A program made the translations under genes and the position numbers. From Globodera rostochiensis (lineage: Eukaryota; Nematoda; Chromadorea; Rhabditida; Heteroderidae), in the NCBI GenBank assembly GCA_018350325.1, contig JAEVLN010000028.1, positions 805,753 through 869,752 on the forward strand: a stretch of DNA of 64,000 nt, given 5' to 3'. The notes beneath the pieces are model-generated. The model searched no databases and had not been told where the DNA came from. It saw only the letters and a program-made list of their open reading frames with translations. Below, piece after piece: positions 34,305 to 44,590 of the stretch; positions within the stretch are counted from its first letter, which is position 1, and each line of letters starts with the position of its first letter.

Positions 34305-34785
34305 CCTATCTCCAACCCTTCCCGTTATGTTTCGTGCTCCTCCCCCAAACAGTTGTTGTGGGCCAAATCCCTTCCCATTGTTCGTTTATAAGATTGGATC
34401 TTTTTGTGATCGGGGTCAGTTTGTCAGTCGACCAAAGTTCTGCATTAGGCCAAGTTAAATAAAGGGAGGACTGCCGCTTCCTCCGGAGGGCTGAAAAGCT
34501 CCCCGGAGGATGGCCCAACAGTCCAAGCGCCTCAGCCCTATTAGTCCCGTTTTTTTAAAAATTTAATGGAGTTTTTAAGCAATTCTGAGAGGTACTCGGG
34601 GTATCGAGGTCGCTGATCACGAATATGTCACCAGATTTATCATAAGACATCATCTAATCTATGATTTCAGCATCTATGATCTTTTTTTTAAAATCAAATT
34701 TTTAAAAGTAGCTAAAAAGGTGTTTCTAGGGGTATTCGGGGGCGTGGAATCCGAATTTGACCTTAATTTTGACCAATTCCAAACC

Positions 34786-35496
34786 GGCTCTATTGCAGTT
34801 TACACGACCTTAAAATGTTTACACGACCTTAAACTGTTTACACGACCTTAAAAAAAAATAACACGACCATAGAAAAGTTACACGACCATAAATATAAATT
34901 GTGATTTACTGCTATATTATTCGTTTGCTGCGTTTTTGGAACAAATTAGGGCATTGATAGCGCAAAATTCTTAAAAGTAGGGCGTTTCGTCTGGAGTGTC
35001 TCTCTTCTATGAGAGTGTGCATTATTTGATTGATGGTGAAAATAAGGCTTTTTCCTGTTGGGAGGCGGGATGCCGACACACTTTTGCCAATAATTGCTGA
35101 CAATATTAACCCTGGTACTTTGGTGGTATCTGATGGTTGGGCTGCTTATGGGGGAATTAGAAGTTTAAATCTGCAATTTCAACACGAGTGGGTTAACCAT
35201 AAAATTTCTTTTGTTAATGCTGACGACCATACAGTTCACACAAAATCGATTGAAGCGTCATGGGGAGCTATTAAAAGGGACATGAAGCATCTTTGTGGCA
35301 CTACTCCCGACTTGTTCCCTTCATATCTGTATTCCTACATGTTTCGTCGTTATCATAGCAAAACAAAAATTTTTCAAGCTATATTAGAAGAAATCCGCTT
35401 ACAATATGATTTTTAATTGCAATTTAAATACGACTTTAATGTAATTTATTTATGGTCGTGTAAACTGTTTATGGTCGTGTAAACTGCAATAGAGCC
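34786..35496 (+). mobile_element. Merlin (IS1016-like) DNA transposon, 711 bp
   Basis: Ends GGCTCTATTGCAGTTTACAC and the exact complement are flanked by TCCAAACC at 34778-34785 and 35497-35504. That is a perfect 8-bp target duplication, as expected for Merlin. TTTACACGACC motifs are reiterated inside both ends. The element interrupts the fold-back element around it. Confidence 0.92.
35033..35416 (+). pseudogene. Truncated Merlin / ISXO2-like transposase
   Basis: The frame encodes RRDADTLLPIIADNINPGTL, VVSDGWAAY, WVNHKISFVN and HTKSIEASWGAIKRD. These match the second half of the DDE domain of IS1016/Merlin transposases, with the second acidic residue in VVSDGW and the last in SIEASW. The family is usually about twice as long. 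The N-terminal zinc-binding part and the first catalytic aspartate are absent, and TGA lies just upstream in frame. The copy is therefore very likely inactive. Confidence 0.85.
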
Positions 35497-35937
35497 TCCA
35501 AACCCCAAACCCGAATTTGAACATTTTTCCAAATCCCGAAAAATTTCAAAAATTATTTTTTCTTCAAAATCATTCAAAAAAGCACAAATTACTATAAAAA
35601 GCTCAGATTCGGATTCTACGCCCCCGAATACCCCTAGAACCTTTTTAGCTACTTAGAAAAATTTGATTTTTTTTCAAAAAAATCATTGATGTTAATCATA
35701 GAGTAAATGATGTCTTATGAAAAATCTGATGCCATATTCGTGATCAGCGACCTCGATAACCCCCGAGTACCTCTCAGAATTACTTAAAAACTCCATTAAA
35801 TTTTAAAAAAACGGGACCAATGAAATACAGGATTACCATTGGGTTCTCTTTTCATCTAATTGTTTGCTTCAATCGTTTTACATTAAAATTCTGTCGGAAT
35901 CAATTTGAATATTTTTCAACCTTATTTTTGCTTGAAA

Positions 35938-36971
35938 ATGAACTGCGAGTTGATGCTAAAGAATTTGAAGACTGTCATCGACAGCATTGCCGAGCTGTGC
36001 ATTGCTCATTCAGGTCAGTGAATGTGTGTTTGTTCAATACCGTCTTCAATTTCAGTCCGGTTGGTTGCCGTTTCGAAGGTGCGTGGGTGGGCTTCAGGCG
36101 TATAACCAGATCCACGAAATTTTGGGATCCGGACTTTGACAAAAAAAATACTGATTTTTTACCAAAAAACAAATTGGCGGATGTGTTAACGGACAGAACA
36201 TAAATTCACGAATGGGCGGCACCTTTGTTTTCAGACTTTTCCCCCCGAATCAGTTTTGCTCTGTTATCAGCATGGCGGTCAACGGCATTTTGGTGAAAAT
36301 TGTGTGCAAGAATTGGAGACAAACGCCCATCAATTGGCACTCAAAGGGGCCAATGAAATTCGATGGCATTACATTGGGCGGATCCAATCGAATATGGTTG
36401 GTCCGTTCCCGCGTACACGTTGGAGTTGATGTTTTGTAAATCATTTTACTTATTTATTTTACAAAGATCCTTCGTCTGTGCGCGGTGTCAAATTTGTGGT
36501 GTGTGGAGACGGTGGACAGCGCAAAGTATGCCGACGGACGCTCTTCAACGGGCGATTGAAGCGCGAGGTGATGAACAGCAACAACAGGCGGTGTTGAACG
36601 TTTTCATACAAGCCAAACCTCCTCCCCTTTTCAAATATTTTTAGTGAACACGAGCGGGGAGCCGAATAAGCGCGGTATGCGGCCAGATCAGCTCCTTCTG
36701 TTGACAAAACATATCACTGCGCAGTGCCACAATTTGTCACTGATCGGTGGGTTGGGGAAGACAGTGTCAATTAATTTAAGAAAAATATTCAAAATTTTGT
36801 AATTGGCTTTATAAAAAAGGTTTGATGTCCATCGGTGCCATTGCCCAAAGTTTGGGAGGCGGTGAAGAGAATGCGGACTTTGCACTGCTGAGGCGGTTGC
36901 GCGACGAGTTGCAAGTCCAGTTGCGGTTGCCCAACATGTTGGAGCTGTCCATGGGAATGAGCGCTGACTAC
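35938..36971 (+). CDS. Pyridoxal-phosphate homeostasis protein (PLPBP/YggS family), frame-broken and C-terminally short
   Basis: Exons: 35938-36013, a 23-nt microexon 36056-36078, 36235-36396, 36467-36611, 36645-36746 and 36820-about 36971. The family signature is clear: RLVAVSK with the PLP lysine, QRHFGENCVQEL, IRWHYIGRIQSN, NLWCVETVDSAK, NTSGEPNKRG, GLMSIGAIA and LELSMGMSADY. This protein binds PLP in the cytosol and mitochondria and buffers free vitamin B6. An extra base near 36527 shifts the frame, and the 36612 intron junction is one base short with a GC donor. After SMGMSADY the usual GSTNVRIG phosphate-binding loop is missing. It is either a pseudogene or a damaged consensus sequence. 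Confidence 0.8.
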
Positions 36972-37044
36972 CGTTTGGGTCGGACGGTGGCACTTGCACT
37001 TTTTTGTGCCATTCCCTGTTTTTATTTGCAATTAATTTTTGTTG

Positions 37045-38790
37045 TATTACGAGCACAAAAAGTTGTACGGCACGCAGGTCAACTTCACTCGAGCACTGAC
37101 CGCCCTGTGCAAGCAGCTCAGCGCGAGTCGAAGCGAATTGCACGTGGTGGGAAGCATTTTTTCGAATTTAGAGGCAACAAAACAAATGAATGTGGCTTTA
37201 TCGTTCCCATTGTCCCCTCCCTGATCAGATCAGCTGCAGATTGATCGATCACCCTCCCTCACCCTTGATCGGATCAGATCATCTGCATTTGTTTGATCAG
37301 CAGCAAACTGCACAAAATCTTATACTTCCCCTACCCCCAGATCACATCAGAACTTCATTGATCAATCAATCAATCACTCCTTTTCCCACTTGAAAGCTGG
37401 TTTGATCAACTGCTTTAACTAACCAATTAAAGCACAACCTTAATTATCACAGATTAGCTGGTCCCGCGGGTTTGCCATCGGCAATTTGCGCCTCTTTGAC
37501 GGCATGGACGACGATTCGGTGGTGGACTTTCGCGCTTCGCCGGTGGCAATCGTTGAGTCGCTGTGCCATTTCAGTTTGGTGCACAGCGAAGCACAATTTC
37601 TGCTGGTGGTGGAGAAGGACGCCATCTTTCAGCGGCTCATCGACGAACAATTCCTGCACAAATTCCCACGTGGCATTTTGCTCACGGTGTGTGTGTTTTG
37701 GGAGTTGTTCTGCTGCTGGTCCCCAAATTTTGAAGAAGAAAATATTAGGGTTCCTGGATTTAGGGTTCCTGATCCCTGATATATTAATTGTTATAGATCG
37801 ATTGATCAATGTTCTGTTTACCTATTCAGGGGCCGCGGTTATCCAGACTTTTGCACACGTCAATTCCTCCATTGGCTGTCCGTTCAGTTGCCCGCCTTGC
37901 CATTATGCATTCATTCATTCATTCGCAGGTGTCGAGATTTTCTTGACGTACAAGTACGGCTCGAGCCGGTCGATCGTTGAAGCTGGTGCTTTCCACTTGC
38001 CACGCCTCAGATGGCTTGGATTTTTGCCGTCCGAAGCGCAGAAACTGCCGATTCCGTCAAATCAGTTCTCGGAAAAGGACCGGAAACGCATTGAACGGAT
38101 TGCTCAACGGACGAACGGCCATGGAGAGGAGGAGCGGAGCCTGTTCAACTACGAGGCATGCCTCATATTTGTCGTGAAATTGATCCTATGAGCACGCTTT
38201 CCTCCGTGCAGTTGTCCGTTATGCTGAACAGCTCGCAAAAGTTGGAGTTGGAAGCGTTGTGTTCCATCAATTACCTGAGCACTGTTTACTTGGACAACAA
38301 ATTGCTGCCATTAAACGTTTCCGTGGCTCAACCCTACGACGGCAACAATAATGTTGAACGTGATCAAAATGGTGATTTTGCGAGTGATCAAAATGATGAT
38401 TTAGAGTGCGATCGGAATAGTGATTTAGGAGGTGATCAGAGTGACGATTTCGGAATTGATCTGAATGACCAAGATGATGATTTCGGAGGTGATCAGCAAG
38501 GCGCTTTTGGAAGTGATTACGACTTCGGGGGTGATCAGAATGACGACTTTGGGAGTGATTGGAATGACGAATGCAGGGGTGATCAGAATGATGACTTCGG
38601 AGATGATCAGAAAGGCGCTTTTGGAAGTGATCACGACTTCGGAAGAGGTGATCAGAATGACGATTTCGGAGGCATACATACAAGCCATTCTTTTGTAGTT
38701 GTGAAATCAAGATTGAAAGCTATGTTTCAGGAGCTGATTTTTTGTGGTTTTTGGAAATTAAAAAATTCAAATAAATGCTTACAATTTTGA
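37045..38790 (+). CDS. spo11: SPO11 meiotic recombination endonuclease homologue with acidic repeat tail
   Basis: Recognised parts in order: YYEHKKLYGTQ with the catalytic tyrosine region and LHVVGS (37045-37173); the exon from 37453 with FAIGNLRLF and the Toprim motif FLLVVEKDAIFQRL; GRGYPD after 37829; VEIFLTYKYGS to FNYE (37929-38155); then CREIDPM and NYLSTVYLDNKLLP. SPO11 makes the double-strand breaks that start meiotic recombination. The exon at 37045 has no convincing acceptor and earlier exons are not seen. The first intron appears to begin GC (37174). The segment that normally holds the second Toprim metal motif (D-x-D-P-x-G) between about 37895 and 37929 is not found. A one-base loss near 38156 breaks the frame. 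The C-terminus is an Asp/Asn/Gln-rich repeat of about 110 residues, unlike ordinary SPO11. Confidence 0.78.
38350..38675 (+). repeat. 24-27 bp in-frame minisatellite in the SPO11 tail
   Basis: Units close to GGTGATCAGAATGACGACTT encode G-D-Q-N-D-D-F-G variants, about a dozen in a row. They keep the SPO11 reading frame to its stop codon. Confidence 0.8.
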
Positions 38791-38969
38791 ATAATTTACA
38801 TAATGTTATTTAAAAAATCAACATAAAATGTGATTTTCCGACTAGGTAAATTGTTCAACAAATGCAGTTAATATTTTATCACACTTTTTTATTTAAAGCA
38901 ATTTCAAAAGTTATAGATTTGAAATTTTCTCCATCTACAACTATTTAATTGTGACGGTACATCTTCGAA

Positions 38970-39233
38970 ATGTTTCTTCTTCATCGTCCCATGTTGCTTC
39001 TTCTGCCGATTTTTTTTTTGTTCTTTGCAGCGGCTCCGCTGAATGGAACGGAGAAGCGTGACTATTTGGTGAATTCGCTGTGTCCATTGCCTAACAGCAC
39101 AAACTTACGTAAAACGTTTATTAACACTATTCAACAAGGGGTTTTTGAATCTTGGTATCATTCAAAAGCATGTAATAAGAAGCTTACAAAGGCAAAAGCT
39201 AAGCAATTCGACTTAAATAAAAAAAAGTTATGA
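38970..39233 (+). CDS. Putative small secreted protein (87 aa), 3' part probably replaced by repeat
   Basis: ATG is followed by a leucine-rich signal peptide (MFLLHRPMLLLLPIFFLFFA), then a mature part with two N-glycosylation sites (NGT, NST), a KR and one cysteine. From about 39150 the sequence resembles a dispersed repeat (AAAGCTAAGCAATTCGAC) also seen near 29460 and 43745. The true gene was probably truncated or continues by splicing at GG/GTTTTT. Confidence 0.45.
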   Translation: MFLLHRPMLLLLPIFFLFFAAAPLNGTEKRDYLVNSLCPLPNSTNLRKTFINTIQQGVFESWYHSKACNKKLTKAKAKQFDLNKKKL

Positions 39234-39336
39234 CGTCACCACGACAAAAATGGCAATTTTCACAGGTTTTAAACCTATAACATTTTTTGAAAAAACGAAT
39301 CGGTTAGCTTTAGCTTGATCAAAGGTTCAACGTACT

Positions 39337-40821
39337 GACGAGGGGAACATCCCTTACTGTGACCACTCAGATCACTTTTAAACCACGCGTATTGTGTAGA
39401 GCGCCCTCGATTTACTCTTGTAAATTTTCGGCTTTTTGGCCCGCCCACACAGTGAAGGGTCGAAAAATGCAATTTAAATTTTTGCATGTTTTCTTGAAAA
39501 ACCTCCGCACAGGGGCTTTAAAAAATCATATCTCAGCTCAATGTTGGACAAACTCTAAGATTTTTGCATCAAAAAATTGAACGGAAAATTTTTTAAAATT
39601 AAGTATGAATACCTGGCTTTAAAAAGATTGTAAGTTTAAACGGTAATAGTCAGGGATGGTACTTTTAGGTAAGAAACATTGGAAAATAGGTACCTAAATA
39701 GGTGAGAAAAAAATGCCAAAATAGGTACTAAATAGTTACAAAAATCGTGAAATAGGTACAAAAATAGGTAAGTAAAAAATTTTTACTGAAAATTTTTAAG
39801 CACCAAACAAAAAAAGCGATTATAAATAAAAGCATATTTTGGGGTTTCGAGCATATTTTGGCATTTTTCATTAATTTCTGACTGTTTTTAAAAAATAATT
39901 CATTTTAACGATAGCCTTTTAGTCATTTTCGAAAAAAATCAATAAAACTCGCATAAAAAATAAGGAAACAAATGCGGCGCTACCGCGTCCAAATGGCGAT
40001 GGAGCCGAAATGGCCAGAGTGATGATTGACCTGGCGCTTAAAACTACCGGAATTGCCATTTTTTGGTATTTTTGGCGCATATTTTGGCCCTTTTTTTGCA
40101 TTTTCAGCAGAATTATATTAAAAAATTTCAAAAACCTAAAAATAGGTAACAAAAAGGGTCGAAATAGGTAGAAAAATAGGCACCTAGGTAATAGGTAGAA
40201 AAAACCCGAAATAGATTCAAAGTCGGGGAAAAGGTGTTTTCAGATGTCTTCGAGGTCGAAGAATTCGAATCTGACATCCATTTTACCTAATTCTATATTT
40301 AGAACCCGAATTCGAACATTTAAAAAAATAATTGTGACAAAAATCGATTATTACTGTATCATTTCCGGGGTTCGGAATTGGTTGAAAACGAGGTCAGATT
40401 CGAATTCTTCGACCTCGAAGACATCTGAAAACACCTTTTTCCCGATTTTGAAAAAAAAATTTATTTTGTAAAAAAAAGTGAGGCGCTGGTGGTGACCAAC
40501 TCCACTATTACCGTTTAAACTTACAATCTTTTTAAAACCAGGTATTCATACTTAATTTTATAAAATTCTCCGTGTTTTTCTCAATTTTTTGATGCAACAA
40601 TCTTAGAATTTGTCCAACTTTGAGCTGAGATACTTTTAAATTCCCTGAGCAGTGGTTTTTCAAGAAAACATGCAAAAATTTAAATTGCATTTTTCGACCC
40701 TTCTCTCTGTGAGCGGGCCAAAAAAGCCGAAAATTACAAGAGTAAATCGAGGGCGCTCTACACGATAGGCGTGGTTTGAAAGTGATCTGAGTGGTCACAG
40801 TAAGGGATGTTCCCCTCGTGA
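39337..40821. mobile_element. Large fold-back element with about 310-bp arms
   Basis: The arms start ACGAGGGGAACATCCCTTAC and end with the exact complement. They pair along their length through CACTCAGATCACTTT, GAGGGCGCTCTACAC-type blocks and CCGTTTAAACTTACAATC. The 850-bp interior contains an AGGTA-rich relic and a second, inner palindrome. No target duplication found. Confidence 0.75.
40225..40450. mobile_element. Inner palindromic element
   Basis: GGTGTTTTCAGATGTCTTCG with GAGGTCGAAGAATTCGAATC is repeated as reverse complement around a loop containing CCGAATTCGAAC. The same loop motif appears in the palindromes at 43920-44456 and 55240-55550, so these form one family. Confidence 0.7.
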
Positions 40822-41129
40822 GAGCTTTGTATGATACCAATTTTGTTTGGTTTGCTTTGGGTGCCCAATCGTGCGTGCCTAATCGTGATGCTCCGACTCA
40901 GATCGCTCAACTTTGAATTTTGTTTAGCCACTTCGACTTCAAAGCTGGCTGCCCTTTGTTTGAACCTGGCTCGGGCTCCAATTCCGCACCCCACCGATAA
41001 GGCTAACCCTGGAGAATACGTCAGTAGAATAAATTATTTTATTAAAGGAAGTGCCTACATTTTAGCACCGCTTAAAACCCCTTATATAACTTTTTTGTTA
41101 AGCAATTTTGGCTAAAATTGGTCCAAGTT
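40822..41129. other. Noncoding stretch
   Basis: Open frames on both strands with no splice context or recognisable motif. Confidence 0.3.
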
Positions 41130-41210
41130 TCAATCGGCATCGCAGCCGTCTGCGTCGCTATCGGCGTCCTCGACATCCTTGAGCACTTGTGCCGGCGACA
41201 AATGAATACC
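41130..41210 (-). CDS. Possible acidic C-terminal exon
   Basis: After a GTGAGAG acceptor the minus strand encodes HLSPAQVLKDVEDADSDADG, then CDAD and TGA. The GC-rich third positions stand out from the AT-rich flanks. The plus strand reads as a hydrophobic segment over the same bases, which is the expected shadow of such codons. No upstream exons identified. Confidence 0.3.
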   Translation of the reverse strand, partial: GIHLSPAQVLKDVEDADSDADGCDAD

Positions 41211-43919
41211 CTCTCACCCAATTTTATATTTTCTGTTTAATTCCATTAAAAATTTGTGGTGCCGTTTCATTTGTGGTTTGATCCCGCCATTTTTTTGTTG
41301 ATTACATCATTAGATTGGATAAAATGGAAATATAGGAACTCCTTAAATGATCATTCTTGGCAAAATTTCAAATTTTGAATGTAAAGTTTGTTTGTCCAAA
41401 GTTTGCTTCAATTTTTTCGCGAGAACAGTTTAACACACAAACGAAATAAATTGAATGGTGAGTGGTGGGGGGTGTGGGGGGGGGGGGTCGGGTGGGGGTT
41501 CGAATCCGCTTGGCTTAAATCATTTTTTACGACTTTCTGTTGATATGTACGGTAGTGGAAATAATTTCTAAAATTCTTAAAAATATTTTTGTGGGTTGTT
41601 TGGAAATTTTTTGAATTTTCAATTTTTTGGTCACCAAAATTGGGGGAATGTTATGAAAATTCATAACTTTTCTTAAAGAAAAGCATTTCCAATCAATTTA
41701 GTCTCATAAAATGCAGAAAAATAAGCGCTATTTTTATGATATTATAGTTTTTTGAAAGGTTAAAAATCCAAAAAGTTGTGGTCAATTTTTTGAACAAAAC
41801 GAATTTTTCACAAAAAAAATCATAAAAATTTTTTGAAAAGAGATTTTTAAAAACTCATTAATTAGATAAAGTACTTGCACCCCATAGATTATTGTTTTGG
41901 AAAATTATTAAGAGGGGGGAGGGGCAGAAGGGAGCTTAGCGTAAATGTTTTTGAGTGCGAGATTTGTTGGAAAAGATTTAAAAACATTATTAATTCTATA
42001 ATTTAAAGAAAAGTGATCGTATGCATTTCTTCTCATTGTTGTACCTGGCTCAATCAACGGTTCAAAATTGCCATTCCCGCACCCCGAATAAATAATCCTT
42101 GTTAAATTTTGAAATTTTGCATCATTTCGCACTGTTCATAAATACATTCTAATTTGTTTGTGTAAATCTTAAAAAAGTTGATTTACCAAATAAAAATATG
42201 AATATTGCTTTGCACGAGACTAATTTGGCAACTTAAGCGCTTGATTAAAGTTTTTGCCAAATCGGCCAATAAAGTGGCCAATTCTTAGTCCTTTTGAACT
42301 CCCCGACGACGTTCGCCGTCCTCATGCTCGTCTGAAGTGTAAACAGTTTTTCTGATCAAGATCAGAGCGTCGTGATCTGATTTGGAACTGACAGCAAATG
42401 ATTTAGGCATTAATAAGCACTACTAAAAAGGTCGAATAAATGCTTTTGCATTTTCCCGCGTCAATATTGTTATTTTTAACCATTTTAATTATTTTGAAAA
42501 ATGTACAAAGAATTTTAAAATTATTTATTTTCTTTCAGAGTTGACTCAACAATTTTCTCATTTATTAGATGAATAAGCAGTAGGCATAACCATGATTATA
42601 CGATTTTAGAAAAATTGAATAGTAAAATTCATCGTCGACATTTCGGCATCGTTCGTGCCCGTCTCGTGTTGTATTTAGACGATTAAGTGACAATTTGAAG
42701 CATTTTTCACTTATGAATTAAAGATGTCTTCAGTTCAATTTAGTATAAAAAATTGCCCATTTTTCCGATGACTTTCCTGAGTCGATGTTTAAACAGTTTT
42801 AATTGCTTTATTTTTTAAAGGTAAGCATGATTTTTTTAAATTTAACCTGAATTAGCATATAAATAACGAATTTAAATAATAGAGTTAGGACTTTTTTCAA
42901 AAAACCGGTGCTCGCGTCGCTGTACTCTGTACCTCGGAATGGCGGGCGGTCAGTAGCTTAATTTTTTTTACATATCAAGGGGTTTTCGAGGATGGAATGC
43001 CCGACCACGAAACTGACATCAGTTTTGTCATTTTTAATTTTGCAGGAAAAGCTTATTTAAAACTTTTACGGGCCATATTTTTGTTAAGGTTGATTTGGTA
43101 AAATTTATTCATATATTGTGTGGCATTTTGTGCCCCACCCATTTTGTTGTTGACTTTTCCCCTTTTTTTGCGAACAGGGTTTGACGAGAGAAGCATTCTT
43201 TTTGAAAAATTTTAGAATTATAGAGCGACTTTTTAGTCAATATAAATCAATGTTTTTGCTTTTTTGAGAATAAATCAATATTTTAGGCATTTTTCTTGGA
43301 AAAATGCAATTTTTAGGCATTTTTCCGAAAATTTTTGAAAGAAATTCAATATTTCAAGCACTTTTTCCCAAAATTTCTTAAGAAAAATGTAACCTAAAAT
43401 TTAAAAAAAAAATCAAACCAAAAATGCACCCCTAAAAATGACTTTTTCTTAGACCAAAAATCCACCCCCAAAGATCGAAATTTTCCCTAAAATTTTTTAT
43501 TATTTTTTATAAAATGTGCCAAAACATGTGAAAATATTATATTTCCTATTAAAAGAGGAAATTTTGGGGTTTTTTGGTCAATATTTTAAGTCAATATTTC
43601 ACGTTTTTTAGTCAATATAAATCCGGTCTCTAATTTTATTTCCGGTTTTTGTTACTTTAAAAAAGTTAAGTGAATCGACCAAACTTTGAGTTATTCAAAC
43701 ACTTTACCCTTCGAAAGCTTACAATGAGCGGAAGCATCAACAAGCAAAAGCTAAACGATTGGACAAACCGCAAAAAAGTTATGTCTAGAAAACTAAAAAA
43801 CAGAAATTTTTTTTTTTCAAGATTTTCATCTTTTTCTGGCCATAACTTTTTTGGAGTTTGTCCAATAAATCCAGGAATGGCCATAACCAAAAAGCAATTT
43901 TCCATCATTAGACAGGTTG
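41211..43919. other. Long noncoding stretch
   Basis: AT-rich with a G-run near 41475 and relics of the AATATAAATCC-type elements at 43200-43630. A splice-bounded frame at about 42289-42342 (PFELPDDVRRPHARLK) could be an isolated small exon. Nothing else is supported. Confidence 0.35.
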
Positions 43920-44456
43920 GGTAATACTGTGCTTTGTGCCCCCCCCCTTTTTCAAAAAATAAAAGATTTTTTTAAAGTCATATAAAACAAGTTTCCGGGG
44001 GGTCTTCGGGTCGCTGATCACGATTCTGACATTTATTTTACCCAATTCCGAACACTGAACCCGAATTCGAACAATTTTTCGGAAAAAATTTTTTACAAAA
44101 AAAATTAACATTTATTGCCCAAAATCGATGCAAATGCACGAAATGGAAAGTAACAGCACAGATTCAGATGATAAAAAGACTATTCACATTTGAATTGGAG
44201 AGTGAACGGCTCACAACGAATGGTTATTTCGTGCATTTGCATCGATTTTGGGCAATAAATGTTAATTTTTTTTGTAAAATTTTCCGAAAAATTGTTCGAA
44301 TTCGGGTTCGGGGTTCGGAATTGGTTAAAATAAATGTCAGAATCGTGATCAGCGACGACCCCGAAAACCCCCGGAAACTTGTTTTATATAACTTTAAAAA
44401 AATCTTTTATTTTTTTGAAAAAAAGGGGAGGGGGCAGCACAAAGCACAGTATTACC
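43920..44456. mobile_element. 537-bp fold-back element
   Basis: Ends GGTAATACTGTGCTTTGTG and the complement are flanked by GACAGGTTG and GACAGGTTT (8 of 9). The inner arms CGGGTCGCTGATCACGATTC and the CCGAATTCGAACAATTTTTC block pair closely. It lies 135 bp upstream of the ankyrin gene start. Confidence 0.8.
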
Positions 44457-44590
44457 GACAGGTTTTCAGACTCTAGTTCTAAAATCTTCTCTTTTTTGTT
44501 GTTTTTTCCTCCAATTTATTCTTCTTTTTTGTCTTTTGGCTTTTATCATTTTTTTGGTTTTAGCTTTAACAACAGATTTTCTTTGCAATT

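Larger units (their letters stand above)
33395..34475 (+). repeat. Dispersed repeat split by a transposon
   Basis: The parts 33395-33489 and 34305-34475 together match 51945-52200: ATGGATGAGA, AGAGAGAGAGCA, CTCTAACGGC, CAGTTGTTGTG, TTTATAAGATTGGA. The two halves are separated by the Mutator-like element at 33490-34304, so the repeat was present before that insertion. Confidence 0.75.
34541..35820. mobile_element. Fold-back element containing a nested Merlin transposon
   Basis: Arms of about 230 bp pair closely: TAGTCCCGTTTTTTT with AAAAAAACGGGACCA, GAGGTACTCGGGG with CCCCGAGTACCTC, and the TAGGGGTATTCGGGGGCGT block with its complement. The Merlin element lies between the arms. Confidence 0.8.

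Noticed and set aside
38267..38710. Minus-strand His/Ser/Asp-rich frame
   Set aside because: Shadow of the SPO11 acidic repeat on the opposite strand.
41105..41245. Plus-strand hydrophobic frame resembling a membrane segment
   Set aside because: The opposite strand over the same bases reads as a better acidic exon, and GAC/GTC/GCC codons give hydrophobic shadows.
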